Of a stretch of DNA of 64,000 bases, positions 33,889 to 43,146 are shown piece after piece; position 1 is the first letter of the stretch; each line of letters opens with the position of its first letter. The stretch is from Romboutsia_C sp015668195. Lineage in GTDB: Bacteria > Bacillota > Clostridia > Peptostreptococcales > Peptostreptococcaceae. The notes beneath the pieces were generated by a model, which saw nothing but the letters and a program-made list of their open reading frames with translations, was not told where the DNA came from and did no database searches. The position numbers and the translations under genes are program-made. The stretch covers positions 124,001 through 188,000 of the forward strand of contig NZ_JADPFC010000002.1 of the NCBI RefSeq assembly GCF_015668195.1. The letters run 5' to 3'.

Positions 33889-34830
33889 TTGACGAAGTTT
33901 AAATATGCTTTTGATAACAAAAGATACCATACATGGAATTATTATCTTAGAAATACATTTGGTGAGAAAGTTTTCAAAGTTTCAATAAATGCAGGTTTTA
34001 CTTGTCCTAATATAGATGGTAAAGTTTCTTATGGTGGGTGTACTTATTGTAGTAAAGAAGGTTCTGGAGATTTCGCTGGAAATCCAAAGGATAATCTTAT
34101 AAAGCAATTTAATGATATAAAAGAAATGATGCATAAAAAATGGCCATCAGCTAAATATATAGGATACTTCCAAGCATATACTAATACTTATGCTCCTTTG
34201 GAAGTTTTAAAGGAAAAATATGAAACAATATTAGAACTTGATGATGTCATAGGTCTTTCTATATCTACAAGACCTGATTGTCTTCCTGATGATGTTGTTG
34301 ATTATTTAGATGAATTAAATCAAAGGACTAACCTTTGGGTTGAGTTAGGGCTTCAAACTATTCATGATAAAACATCTAAACTTATAAATAGAGGTCATGA
34401 TTATGAAGAATTTATAAAAGGTGTTGAAAAGTTAAAAGCTAGAAATATAAAAGTTGTCGTTCATATAATAAATGGACTTCCTGGAGAAGATTATGATATG
34501 ATGATGGAAACTGCTAAAGCAGTTGCAAATATGGGTGTTGATGGTATAAAAATACACCTTCTTCATGTAATAAAAGATACGCCTATGGAAAAAATGCTTC
34601 AAAATGGCATGCTTAATCTAATGGATAAAGATGAATATATAAAACTTGTATGTGACCAACTAGAAATACTTCCTGATACTATGATAGTTCATAGATTAAC
34701 AGGTGACGGTAAAAGAGATGAACTTGTCGGTCCTTTATGGAGTTTGAAAAAATGGGAAGTGCTAAATGATATAGATGCAGAACTTAAAAGACGTGACTCT
34801 TATCAAGGTATTAAGTTTAATAATAAATAA
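33889..34830 (+). CDS. TIGR01212-family radical SAM protein (YtqA-like)
   Basis: The 313-residue protein is a radical S-adenosylmethionine enzyme related to the Elp3/HemN group. The cluster cysteines are Cys39, Cys51 and Cys54 in FTCPNIDGKVSYGGCTYCS, which is the elongated CxxxCxxC variant of this family. It also has STRPDCLPDDV, WVELGLQT and HIINGLPGE. I choose the TTG start at 33889 because an AAAAAGGTGAT site lies about eight bases before it; a TTG at 33871 lacks one. The substrate is unknown; relatives are suspected of RNA modification. Confidence 0.87.
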   Translation: MTKFKYAFDNKRYHTWNYYLRNTFGEKVFKVSINAGFTCPNIDGKVSYGGCTYCSKEGSGDFAGNPKDNLIKQFNDIKEMMHKKWPSAKYIGYFQAYTNTYAPLEVLKEKYETILELDDVIGLSISTRPDCLPDDVVDYLDELNQRTNLWVELGLQTIHDKTSKLINRGHDYEEFIKGVEKLKARNIKVVVHIINGLPGEDYDMMMETAKAVANMGVDGIKIHLLHVIKDTPMEKMLQNGMLNLMDKDEYIKLVCDQLEILPDTMIVHRLTGDGKRDELVGPLWSLKKWEVLNDIDAELKRRDSYQGIKFNNK

Positions 34831-34853
34831 AATTGTAGATATTTATTTACTAA

Positions 34854-34900
34854 AAAAGGGATAGGTAAACTTACTTTACGCAAGTTTACCTATCCCTTTT
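34854..34900. terminator. Strong terminator between convergent genes
   Basis: AAAAGGGATAGGTAAACTT pairs perfectly over 19 bases with AAGTTTACCTATCCCTTTT around a nine-base loop. Confidence 0.85.
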
Positions 34901-34912
34901 AAAATATTTTTA

Positions 34913-35473
34913 TTAAGCTTTTTTATTATAAAAGTTAACTAACATTTCCTCTCTTATTTCTTTCGCTTTTTCTTCATATCCTAATGCTTTAAGTAATTCT
35001 AAAGAAAATTCAATAGCTGTTGCTGGTCCTCTACTAGTTATTATATTTTCGTCTCTTACTACTATTTCTTCTACATAAGATACACTAGATTTATCCTTTA
35101 TAAATCCTGGATAAGATGTACATTTTCTGTTTTTTAAGACTTCAAATTCTTCCAATGTTTCTGGTGCTGCACATATTGCTGCTACTATTTTACCTGATTC
35201 ATTTAATTCTTTTACAAAGTTTTTAACTCTTTCGTCCTTTAAGTTTGTAGCACCTGGTAGACCTCCTGGAAGCACTATAGCATCATATTCACTAACATTT
35301 ATATCATCTATACTACAATCTGATTTTAAAACTATATTATGAGTTCCTTTTACGTATTCTTTTTTTATTGAACACATATCACATACAACATTTGCTCTTC
35401 TTAATACATCTACCACTGATATTGCCTCGATTTCTTCAAATCCATCTGCTAACATAACTAATACTTTTTTCAT
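34913..35473 (-). CDS. DJ-1/PfpI-family protein
   Basis: The 186-residue protein has the flavodoxin-like DJ-1 fold: VLVMLADGFEEIEAIS (Glu16 as the conserved acid), VLPGGLPGATNL, and the nucleophile Cys101 in AAICAAPETL, followed by SYPGF and SRGPATAIEFSLELL. The RGP-type end places it in the DJ-1 branch with YajL and glyoxalase III activity, likely dealing with glyoxal or methylglyoxal damage. It follows the HAD hydrolase by 16 bases at the end of a four-gene minus-strand group. Confidence 0.9.
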   Translation of the reverse strand: MKKVLVMLADGFEEIEAISVVDVLRRANVVCDMCSIKKEYVKGTHNIVLKSDCSIDDINVSEYDAIVLPGGLPGATNLKDERVKNFVKELNESGKIVAAICAAPETLEEFEVLKNRKCTSYPGFIKDKSSVSYVEEIVVRDENIITSRGPATAIEFSLELLKALGYEEKAKEIREEMLVNFYNKKA

Positions 35474-35489
35474 TATGTAGTCCTCCTTT

Positions 35490-36269
35490 TTATTTACAAT
35501 TTATGTCATTTACTATTTTTATAGCTTCAGCTACACTATCTACAATATAGTTTGCATGTTCTTTTACACTATCTCTAGCATTTTTCATTGCAAAGCTATA
35601 TTTTACTCCACTTAACATATTTATATCATTAGGAGAATCACCTATAGTAGCTATTTCATCTTCTTTTATTCCTAAAGATTTACATATATACTCTATGCCC
35701 TTTCTCTTAGATACATTTTTAGGAGTAATATTTAATGTGTTTTCTGATGAAAAATATATATCTAATATCTCATTAAACTCTGCTTTTAAGTCTATTTCTA
35801 TTTTGCTTAGTTCCTCTATATTGTCTGATACTACACCTATATTTCCGATTAAATTATCAAAACTTTTCCTATGGATAAATTCTTTATCAAGGATATAATT
35901 ATTAGTATATTTGCTAAATACATTACATTCTTCGCATAATATTACGGTTTGATTATATTTAAAATATAATTTTGCATCATTTGACTCAAATCTAGATATA
36001 ACTTTTCTAACTATCTCATCATCTATGGTACCTTTAAATACTAATTCTTTATCTTTATTATAAATATAAGATCCATTTTCGCATATATAGTAACCTTTTA
36101 TTTCAATCTGATTATCTATAATATTTAATGCATGTGGAAATATTCTACCTGTTGCTATGTTAAATACTATCCCTTCTTCTTGAACTTTATTTATTTCATA
36201 AATATCTCTATCATCTATATGTCCATTATATAAAGTTCCATCTAAATCACAAAATATATACTTTATCAT
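35490..36269 (-). CDS. Cof-type HAD-superfamily phosphatase
   Basis: The 259-residue protein has the HAD motifs: Asp8 and Asp10 in FCDLDGTLY (nucleophile and acid), a TGR after IATG near residue 39, a Lys in the SKRKGI element, and GDSPNDINML near 211. The cap between motifs is the C2B type of Cof-like sugar phosphate or FMN phosphatases. Substrate cannot be told from sequence. It lies eight bases after cinA. Confidence 0.9.
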   Translation of the reverse strand: MIKYIFCDLDGTLYNGHIDDRDIYEINKVQEEGIVFNIATGRIFPHALNIIDNQIEIKGYYICENGSYIYNKDKELVFKGTIDDEIVRKVISRFESNDAKLYFKYNQTVILCEECNVFSKYTNNYILDKEFIHRKSFDNLIGNIGVVSDNIEELSKIEIDLKAEFNEILDIYFSSENTLNITPKNVSKRKGIEYICKSLGIKEDEIATIGDSPNDINMLSGVKYSFAMKNARDSVKEHANYIVDSVAEAIKIVNDINCK

Positions 36270-36277
36270 ATGTCCTC

Positions 36278-37516
36278 CTAAGATAACTCTAATAATTTTA
36301 GTCTTAATTCATTGAGTATAGTTTTAGTAGTCCTTAACCTTATCATTTGTCTATCACCATTAAAAATTTGACCTATAGCATATGTTTTACCATTTATATA
36401 TATACCCATATATACAAGTCCTACCGGTTTTTTTTCACTTCCTCCATCAGGACCTGCAATACCTGTTGTTGATATTCCGATATTAGTATTAAATTTACTT
36501 GCTATGCCATAAGCCATCTCTTTTGCTGTCTCTTCACTTACTGCTCCATATTTATCTAAAGTTTCTTTTTTAACACCTAATCTTTCTATCTTAGCTTCAT
36601 TTGAATATGTAACACATCCTTCAACGAAAACTTTAGATATTCCTGGATAATTTATAAGAGTTGAACTTACCATACCACCAGTACAAGATTCTGCTACTGA
36701 TATGGTCATATTTTTATCTATTAACATATTAGCTATAACATCTTCTAAATTTATATCTCCTACTGCATATATACAATTTCCAAGCCTTTCTTTTATTTTG
36801 TCTACAATGGGTTCTATTAAGCTAATTGCTTCATTTTTAGTTTTAGCTTTTGCTGTTATTCTAAGACTAACTTCTCCCTCTTTTACATATGGAGCTATGG
36901 TTGGATTATTTTGTTCTTTTATAATATCTATTAGTTTTTTTTCTACAAAAGATTCTCCCATACCAAGTATTTTTAATTTTTTTGATATTAATACACTCTT
37001 AGTTTTATCTTGTAAATAAGGCTTAACAAACTCCTCAAACATAGGTTTCATTTCCTTTGGTGGTCCTGGAAGTATTATTATAGTTTTATTATTATTTTTA
37101 AGTATTGCACCTGGTGCTGTACCATTTTTATTTTCTAGTACTATAGCATTTTCTGGGAAATAAGCTTGTTTTTTATTACTATCACTTATTTCTTTATTCA
37201 TCTTTTTAAAATATTTTTCTATATTTTGAAGTGATTGCTTATGAAGTATTGGTGTTTGATTAAAATATTTACAAGCCACTTCTTTAGTTATATCGTCACT
37301 AGTTGGACCTAGTCCTCCTGTAGTTATAACAATATCACTTCTACTTAAACTTTCTTCAAATGATTTTAAAAGTCTTTCTTCATTGTCTCCTACACTACTT
37401 TGATGATATACATCTACTCCTATGCTTGCTAATTCCTTTGCTAAATATTGAGAATTAGTGTTTACTATATCACCAAGAAGTATTTCTGTTCCTACTGTTA
37501 TTATTTCAGCTTTCAT
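36278..37516 (-). CDS. cinA: CinA-family nicotinamide mononucleotide deamidase / competence-damage protein
   Basis: I choose the ATG at 37516, five bases after AAGGTGA; this gives 412 residues starting MKAEIITVGTEILLGD. The N-terminal MoaB/MoeA-like COG1058 domain (ITTGGLGPTSDD, LPGPPKEM) hydrolyses ADP-ribose-type pyrophosphate compounds. The C-terminal PncC domain (SVAESCTGGMVSSTL, STTGIAGPDGGSEKKPVGLV) deamidates NMN, feeding the pyridine nucleotide salvage route. In many Firmicutes cinA precedes recA; here the next genes downstream are the HAD and DJ-1 genes, while upstream is a TIM-barrel protein. Confidence 0.95.
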   Translation of the reverse strand: MKAEIITVGTEILLGDIVNTNSQYLAKELASIGVDVYHQSSVGDNEERLLKSFEESLSRSDIVITTGGLGPTSDDITKEVACKYFNQTPILHKQSLQNIEKYFKKMNKEISDSNKKQAYFPENAIVLENKNGTAPGAILKNNNKTIIILPGPPKEMKPMFEEFVKPYLQDKTKSVLISKKLKILGMGESFVEKKLIDIIKEQNNPTIAPYVKEGEVSLRITAKAKTKNEAISLIEPIVDKIKERLGNCIYAVGDINLEDVIANMLIDKNMTISVAESCTGGMVSSTLINYPGISKVFVEGCVTYSNEAKIERLGVKKETLDKYGAVSEETAKEMAYGIASKFNTNIGISTTGIAGPDGGSEKKPVGLVYMGIYINGKTYAIGQIFNGDRQMIRLRTTKTILNELRLKLLELS

Positions 37517-37550
37517 ATTCATCACCTTGACTAGTTTTGTTTTATTAATA

Positions 37551-38315
37551 CTACAATAAATCATTTTTTTTAAGTATTTCTAAAGAATTTATTAATTCAT
37601 TTGTATCAACTATTTCTAAAGATATACTTGAATTTTTTAAATTTTTATTTATGTATCTTATAAATTCTATTATATTTATATTACCACTTTCTATGCTACT
37701 GTGACTATCTTTTGACCCATAATTGTTATGTATATGAAAGTGTTTAATTCTATCTCCCAAACCTTCTAACCATTCATTAACACTTATATTAGAAAATACA
37801 TTTACATGTCCTATATCTAAACATACTGAAAAGTTTTTATGATTTACATTATCAACTAATTCTTTTATAAAAAGGTAATCTTTTTCCACAGTGTTTTCTA
37901 TATGTATATCTATATTGTCATCTTTATCTGCTAAAAAATCATTCCAAAAGATTGTTGCATTATTAATCCATTCTTTTTTAGTGTATGTATTTGGTGTATA
38001 TCCATTATGATATACTATTTTTTTAGCACCTAACTCTTTAGCTATATTATATCCTTCATTTAATCTTTTTTTAGTTACTTTTACTATATCTTTATCTCTG
38101 CTTCCTACAGATAGATCTGCATAAGGTCCATGTATTGATATATTAATTTTTCCATATATGTCTTTTATTTCATCTTTATATGTTTGCAAATATCTTTCTT
38201 TATCATCAAGTATATAGGGACTTGCAAATTGAACAACTTCTAACCCTACATTGTATTTTTTAATAATTGGAAGTATCTTTTTTGTTTCATCCAACTGTGA
38301 TATATAAATATCCAT
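37551..38315 (-). CDS. TIM-barrel sugar isomerase / AP-endonuclease-2-like protein
   Basis: The 254-residue protein fits the xylose-isomerase-like TIM barrel: SIHGPYADLSVGSRD near 60-74, AKKIVYHNGY, IHIENTVEK, VCLDIGHVNVFS and IKHFHIHNNYGSKDSH, supplying the His/Glu/Asp metal ligands. Members include epimerases, isomerases and endonuclease IV; the short length and lack of Nfo signatures favour a sugar enzyme. It is the first gene of the group with cinA, 34 bases away. Confidence 0.8.
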   Translation of the reverse strand: MDIYISQLDETKKILPIIKKYNVGLEVVQFASPYILDDKERYLQTYKDEIKDIYGKINISIHGPYADLSVGSRDKDIVKVTKKRLNEGYNIAKELGAKKIVYHNGYTPNTYTKKEWINNATIFWNDFLADKDDNIDIHIENTVEKDYLFIKELVDNVNHKNFSVCLDIGHVNVFSNISVNEWLEGLGDRIKHFHIHNNYGSKDSHSSIESGNINIIEFIRYINKNLKNSSISLEIVDTNELINSLEILKKNDLL

Positions 38316-38632
38316 CGACTATCCCCCATTTTCTATTTAAAATACCTTAGTATATTTAGCACTTATAAGATATAATATAATTGTGTTTTTCTCAGATTAT
38401 ATTATATGCATTTTAAGTTTTACTTCTTTATATAAATTATACTCTATTATCTTTACATGTAAAATTTATTTAGTTAAGTACTATTTACCTCATCATGTAA
38501 TTTATATAGATCATTTTTGATTTTAATGTCTGTATTTAATAGTTTATTAGATATGCATAAATATAATCTCTTATATAGATTTATTTAAATAAAAAATCTA
38601 TTATCAAAATTAATATGAATTTAGGTGATTTT
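38316..38632. other. Divergent intergenic region before the ABC-F gene
   Basis: The 317 bases are A/T-rich and should contain two divergent promoters. A short inverted repeat, TAGATTT and AAATCTA (about 38577-38600), lies 30 bases before the ABC-F ribosome-binding site. I see no leader peptide ORF with a Shine-Dalgarno site and no T run after the hairpin, so attenuation is not supported. Confidence 0.5.
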
Positions 38633-40543
38633 ATGAATTTAATGACTTTAGAAAATATATGTAAAAGTTATTCAGAAAAAACATTGTTAGAAAATATATC
38701 CTTTGGTATTAACGAAGGAGAAAAAATAGGTATTATAGGTGTTAATGGTACTGGTAAATCTACATTACTTAAAATAATAGCAGGAGTCGAAGTTCCAGAT
38801 AGTGGTACTGTTAATAAAGCTAATAGAGTTAGAGTTGAGTATCTACCTCAAAGTCCTGACTATAATGAAGACTTTACTGTATTACAGCAAGTATTTAAAG
38901 GTACATCTAGTGAAATGAAACTCTTATTAGAATATCAAGAAACTCTTGATAAACTTAATAAAAATTACAATGAAGATATAAACAATAAGCTAATATCTCT
39001 ACAAGAAAAAATAGATACACTTGGTCTTTGGGATTTAGAAAGTGAAGCTAAGATGATTTTAACAAAACTTGGCATAACTAATTTTAGCCAAAAGGTAAAA
39101 GAGCTATCTGGTGGTCAGAGAAAAAGAATATCACTAGCTTCAGCACTTATAACCCCTTGTGACTTATTAATACTTGATGAGCCTACTAACCACTTAGATA
39201 ATGAAACTATCGATTATTTAGAAGAATATCTAAATTCTAGACGTGGTTCACTAGTAATGATAACTCATGATAGATATTTCTTAGATAGAGTTTCTAATAG
39301 AATAATTGAATTAGATAAAGGTAGACTATTTAGTTATGATGGTAACTACTCTTTATTTTTAGAAAAAAAGATGGAAAGACTTACCCTTGAAGCTAGTATG
39401 GAAGAAAAACGTCAAAATTTAATGAGAAAAGAACTTGCATGGGTTAGACGTGGTGCTAAAGCTCGTACTACTAAGCAAAAAGCTAGACTTCAACGTTTTG
39501 ATGACTTAGTTAATCAAGACATTATAAAACCAGATGAGCAAATGGATATATCTGTTGGTTCTACTAGACTTGGTAATAAAATAATAGAAATACACAATAT
39601 ATCTAAGTCTTTTGATGGAAAATGTCTTATAAATAACTTAGACTATACTCTAGCTCGTACTGATAGAATAGGTATTGTTGGTAAAAATGGTATGGGTAAA
39701 TCAACGTTAATTAATATATTAAATGGTAAATTAAACCCCGATAGTGGTCATATAGAAATTGGTGAAACCGTTAAAATTGGATGTTTCTCACAAGATGATT
39801 CTCACATGCATCCTGATATGAGAGCTATAGATTATGTTAAAGAAGGAAGTGATTATATAGAAACTTCTGATGGAAGTAAAATATCAGCGTCTCAAATGTG
39901 TGAAAGATTTTTATTTAATTCAACACTTCAGTATAGTTTAATAAATAAATTATCTGGTGGAGAAAGACGTAGACTTCATCTACTTAGGACTCTAATGACT
40001 GCACCTAATGTACTATTATTAGACGAACCTACAAACGATTTAGATATAGAAACACTAAATAGATTAGAAGATTATTTAGATGAATTTAAAGGTGTTGTTA
40101 TAACAGTATCTCATGATAGATACTTCTTAGATAGAATCTGTAATAAAATATTTGCATATGAAGGTATGGGAAATATTCATATATACACTGGTAACTATAG
40201 CGATTATCAGGTTTATAAGGAAATACAAGGTATAGAATTTGAAGAAGAAAAAATTATTAAAGAAAACTCTACTCCTAAGAAAGAAAAACCTAAATCAGCT
40301 AAAAAACTTAAGTTCTCATATAACGAACAAAGAGAGTTTGAAACTATAGATTCTGATATAGAAAAATTAGAACAAAAAATCGAACAATTAGAAAATGATT
40401 CTGCTAAATATGCAACTGACTTTGTTAAACTTCAAGAAGTTCTTGATGAAAAAACTAATCTTGAAAAGGAACTAGAATTTAAATATGAGAGATGGGAATA
40501 TTTAAATAATCTAGCCGAGGAAATAGAAAATAGCAAAAACTAA
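38633..40543 (+). CDS. ABC-F ATPase, Uup-like
   Basis: The 636-residue protein has two ABC ATPase domains in one chain and no membrane segments. Domain 1 has GVNGTGKST and LSGGQRKRISLASAL with ILDEPTNHLD. Domain 2 has GKNGMGKST and LSGGERRRLHLLRTL with LLDEPTNDLD. An Arg/Lys-rich linker follows the first domain (WVRRGAKARTTKQKARLQR), and a C-terminal coiled coil of about 80 residues (IEKLEQKIEQLENDSAK) closes the chain. That layout is Uup, a ribosome or DNA-junction associated member. An antibiotic-resistance ABC-F is less likely because of the coiled coil. I choose ATG 38633, five bases after TAGGTGA. Confidence 0.87.
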   Translation: MNLMTLENICKSYSEKTLLENISFGINEGEKIGIIGVNGTGKSTLLKIIAGVEVPDSGTVNKANRVRVEYLPQSPDYNEDFTVLQQVFKGTSSEMKLLLEYQETLDKLNKNYNEDINNKLISLQEKIDTLGLWDLESEAKMILTKLGITNFSQKVKELSGGQRKRISLASALITPCDLLILDEPTNHLDNETIDYLEEYLNSRRGSLVMITHDRYFLDRVSNRIIELDKGRLFSYDGNYSLFLEKKMERLTLEASMEEKRQNLMRKELAWVRRGAKARTTKQKARLQRFDDLVNQDIIKPDEQMDISVGSTRLGNKIIEIHNISKSFDGKCLINNLDYTLARTDRIGIVGKNGMGKSTLINILNGKLNPDSGHIEIGETVKIGCFSQDDSHMHPDMRAIDYVKEGSDYIETSDGSKISASQMCERFLFNSTLQYSLINKLSGGERRRLHLLRTLMTAPNVLLLDEPTNDLDIETLNRLEDYLDEFKGVVITVSHDRYFLDRICNKIFAYEGMGNIHIYTGNYSDYQVYKEIQGIEFEEEKIIKENSTPKKEKPKSAKKLKFSYNEQREFETIDSDIEKLEQKIEQLENDSAKYATDFVKLQEVLDEKTNLEKELEFKYERWEYLNNLAEEIENSKN

Positions 40544-40592
40544 TTATTAATAAAAAATTTTCTAAATATTTTAATTTTACAAAATAAAATTG

Positions 40593-40621
40593 TTGACATT
40601 TAAAATTATTTATTTTAAGAT
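40593..40621 (+). promoter_or_regulatory. Promoter of the T-box transcript
   Basis: A perfect TTGACA at 40593-40598 and TAAGAT at 40616-40621 with a 17-base spacer. The start point would fall at about 40629, shortly before Stem I. Confidence 0.75.
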
Positions 40622-40644
40622 TATAGAAAATAAATAATATAAAT

Positions 40645-40877
40645 TCAATGAAAAAGAGAGTACATTAAATGAATTTTATAGAGAGCCGAGGATGGTGGAA
40701 GCTTGGCATTGAAGTTTAATCGAAGAGAGCTTTGGAGAAGATTATCTGAAACTAAGTATGATAATCGGGTTATCTCACCTTACGAGATTTGAGTGAGTAA
40801 TATATGCGCATATATTATTAATAAGAGTGGTAACGCGGAATTTTCGTCTCTTGGTCTTTTGACCAAGGGACTTTTTT
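40645..40877 (+). promoter_or_regulatory. T-box riboswitch leader
   Basis: The leader has the T-box parts in order: AGAGAGTA near 40656-40663 (5' side of the specifier loop), AGAGAGCC at the distal bulge, and GGATGGTGGAAGCTTGGC for the apical hairpin. The 3' specifier strand CGAAGAGAGC is at 40721-40730. The T-box sequence AGAGTGGTAACGCGG at 40824-40838 has TGGT for pairing with the tRNA acceptor end. Stem I base pairs ATTAAA with TTTAAT. By the spacing seen in B. subtilis glyQS the codon would be AGA (Arg); the alternative register reads GAG (Glu). Uncharged tRNA should block the terminator. Confidence 0.88.
40846..40877 (+). terminator. Regulated terminator of the T-box leader
   Basis: GTCTCTTGGTC pairs with GACCAAGGGAC (one G-U) around TTTT, then six T. 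Part of the 5' arm would instead form the antiterminator when uncharged tRNA is bound. Confidence 0.88.
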
Positions 40878-40909
40878 AGTATTTAAATTTAATTTGGGAG
40901 GTTTCAATT

Positions 40910-42280
40910 ATGCAAGGAAATTTAGCAGGCTCTACAACGAAAAGTAGTTTTTTTAAATTTTTAATACCGTCATTATTTGGTTTATTATTATTTGTTATTC
41001 CACTACCTTATGGTAGCATGATTCCTTTAGAAGGGTTATCTTCTATAAATATAGGAATAGGATTTATTGCCGAACTTATAAAAATAGTTTTTGCTGATTA
41101 TATGTTAAACATAGCATTAGTTGTTATTATTACTTCTGCTATTTTATCTATATTAAGTAAATTTATAAATATAAAAAATAAATTTTTAAATAGTGTTTTA
41201 AATGTGTCTCCATTTTGGCTAGCTTGTAGAATACTTGGTGCTATATTTATAACTATGACTTTATTTGATGTAGGTCCAAAAGTTATAACATCTGATGTTA
41301 CTGGTCAAACAATAATAGGACTTTTACCAAGTCTTCTTGCAATATTTTTAGTATCAGGCTTTTTCTTACCTTTAGTAGTTGACTTTGGCCTTATGGATTT
41401 ACTTGGAACTTTAATATCTAAGTTTATGTATAAATTATTTAAGGTTCCTGGTCGTGCTGCTGTAGATGCTGTTTCTTCTTGGCTAGGAGATGGTACTTTA
41501 GGAGTTATGATTACTAGTACTCAGTATAAACAAGGCTATTACACTACTAAAGAAGCTGTTATAATATCTGTTTGTTTCTCTTTAGTGTCACTGCCATTTT
41601 CTACAGTTATAGCAGATCAACTTGGACTTATGTCAATGTTTGTACCATTTTATGGAACAGTTTGTATCGCATCCCTAGTTTGTGCACTTGTAATGCCTCG
41701 TATATATCCATTAAATAAGTTTAGTGATTCTACTTATAATGGAGTTGCTCATTTAAAAGAAGAATTAGTTCCTAGTGGTAAAAATATTTTTGAATTTGCT
41801 TTTGAAAAAGCTTTATATAGAGCAGAAAATGCACCTTCTTTTAATACTATTATAATACAAGGAATAAAAACTGTTATAGATATGTACTTAGGATTACTTC
41901 CTTTAGTTATGGCTTGGGGAACATTAGCACTTATAACTGCAGAGTTTACACCAGTATTTAATATAATATCTTTACCTATAGTTTATGTATTAAACTTATT
42001 ACAAATACCTGATGCTCATATAGCAGCTCCTGCTGTATTAGTCGGATTTACAGATATGTTTTTACCATCTATTATGGTATCTGGAGATGGAGTTAGCCAA
42101 ATAACTCAATTTATAATAGGAGCTTTATCTATAAGTCAGTTAATATTCTTAACTGAAACTGGAGCTGTAATATTAAAGTCGGATATACCATTAAACTTAA
42201 AAGATTTATTTGTTATATTCTTAATACGTACAGCTATAGCACTGCCAATTATAACTTTAATAGCTAACCTATTATTCTAG
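40910..42280 (+). CDS. YjiH-family membrane transporter, T-box controlled
   Basis: The 456-residue protein has about ten membrane helices and the YjiH/nucleoside-recognition (Gate) features: FVIPLPYGSMIPLEG near the start, FLPLVVDFGLMDLLG, RAAVDAVSSWLGDGTLG, MPRIYPLNKF, and a second Gate-like half (LLPLVMAWGTLALITAEFTP). The family has been named for nucleosides, but substrates are unproven. The T-box leader means expression is raised when one amino acid is scarce, so I infer amino acid uptake (arginine or glutamate by the codon). A GGGAGG ribosome-binding site precedes the ATG. A divergent paralogue is at 57.4 kb. Confidence 0.85.
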   Translation: MQGNLAGSTTKSSFFKFLIPSLFGLLLFVIPLPYGSMIPLEGLSSINIGIGFIAELIKIVFADYMLNIALVVIITSAILSILSKFINIKNKFLNSVLNVSPFWLACRILGAIFITMTLFDVGPKVITSDVTGQTIIGLLPSLLAIFLVSGFFLPLVVDFGLMDLLGTLISKFMYKLFKVPGRAAVDAVSSWLGDGTLGVMITSTQYKQGYYTTKEAVIISVCFSLVSLPFSTVIADQLGLMSMFVPFYGTVCIASLVCALVMPRIYPLNKFSDSTYNGVAHLKEELVPSGKNIFEFAFEKALYRAENAPSFNTIIIQGIKTVIDMYLGLLPLVMAWGTLALITAEFTPVFNIISLPIVYVLNLLQIPDAHIAAPAVLVGFTDMFLPSIMVSGDGVSQITQFIIGALSISQLIFLTETGAVILKSDIPLNLKDLFVIFLIRTAIALPIITLIANLLF

Positions 42281-42318
42281 ATTAGTATCAATTTATATAT
42301 AAAGTGCATAATATATAC

Positions 42319-42395
42319 TAAGAGGAATGTATTTGACCTTTTAGCAGATAACTAATTCCTCTTAAGAGCTATCTTCAAGTTTGAAGATAGCTCTT
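42319..42395 (+). terminator. Two consecutive hairpins ending the YjiH gene
   Basis: The first, TAAGAGGAAT with ATTCCTCTTA, ends exactly where the second begins; the second, AAGAGCTATCTTCAA with its perfect complement around GT (42364-42395), is followed by TTTATG. The second is the stronger terminator. Confidence 0.75.
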
Positions 42396-42466
42396 TTATG
42401 TCTTGACACCTGTATTATATATATGTAAAATAACTATAATTAGTATATATATATAAGGGGTGTATT

Positions 42467-43102
42467 ATGGAAAGTCTATTAAATGAATTAAAATCTATTA
42501 AAAACAATATTGATAACCTTAAATCTAAAAATATTAATGATTTAAATTTAAATGAAACCGAATTATTTATAGTTGATATGAATAATGGATTTGCAAAAGG
42601 TGGTTCCCTTTATTCACCTAGGATAAATGCTTTGATAGATCCTATTTATAATTTTACAAAATATTTATCTAATAAAGTGTCTAATATAACTGCTTTTACA
42701 GATTGTCATACTACTGATTCTATAGAACTTTTAAGTTATCCGACACACTGTATGGTAGATAGTTTAGAAAGTGATATAGTAGATGAACTTAAATCTATAG
42801 AAAACATCAAAGTTATTCCTAAAAACTCTACTAATGCATTTTTCGCATTAAAAGATATAAATTTTCCAAATACTAAAAATATAATAGTGGTAGGAGATTG
42901 CACAGATATATGCGTATACCAATTTGCTATAACTCTAAAATCTTATTTTAATCAAAATAATATAAATAAAAATGTTATAGTTCCTATTGATTTAGTAGAT
43001 ACATATGATAGCGAAGTTCATCCTGCAAATCTTCTAAACATGGTATTTTTAAATAGTATGCTACAAAATGGAATAGAAGTTGTAAAAACTATAAATTATT
43101 AA
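42467..43102 (+). CDS. Isochorismatase-family cysteine hydrolase (nicotinamidase-like)
   Basis: The 211-residue protein has the cysteine hydrolase triad: Asp37 in FIVDMNNGF, Lys119 in IPKNSTNAF and Cys149 in VGDCTDICVYQ. TDCHT and the PTHC stretch sit at the metal region, and DLVDTYDSEVHPA supplies conserved acids near the end. The family includes nicotinamidase, which feeds NAD salvage, and related amidases. The HCMV/CTDICV pattern is close to PncA-like enzymes, but a firm substrate cannot be given. Monocistronic with its own terminator. Confidence 0.85.
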   Translation: MESLLNELKSIKNNIDNLKSKNINDLNLNETELFIVDMNNGFAKGGSLYSPRINALIDPIYNFTKYLSNKVSNITAFTDCHTTDSIELLSYPTHCMVDSLESDIVDELKSIENIKVIPKNSTNAFFALKDINFPNTKNIIVVGDCTDICVYQFAITLKSYFNQNNINKNVIVPIDLVDTYDSEVHPANLLNMVFLNSMLQNGIEVVKTINY

Positions 43103-43103
43103 T

Positions 43104-43145
43104 AAAAAAGTGTATGATTAATTTTACTTAATCATACACTTTTTT
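43104..43145. terminator. Perfect 18-bp symmetric terminator
   Basis: Six A, then GTGTATGATTAA, pairs with its complement and six T around a six-base loop. It ends two convergent genes. Confidence 0.88.
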
Positions 43146-43146
43146 A

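Noticed and set aside
38577..38602. Attenuator of the ABC-F gene
   Set aside because: The hairpin is weak, no T run follows, and no leader peptide with a ribosome-binding site was found.
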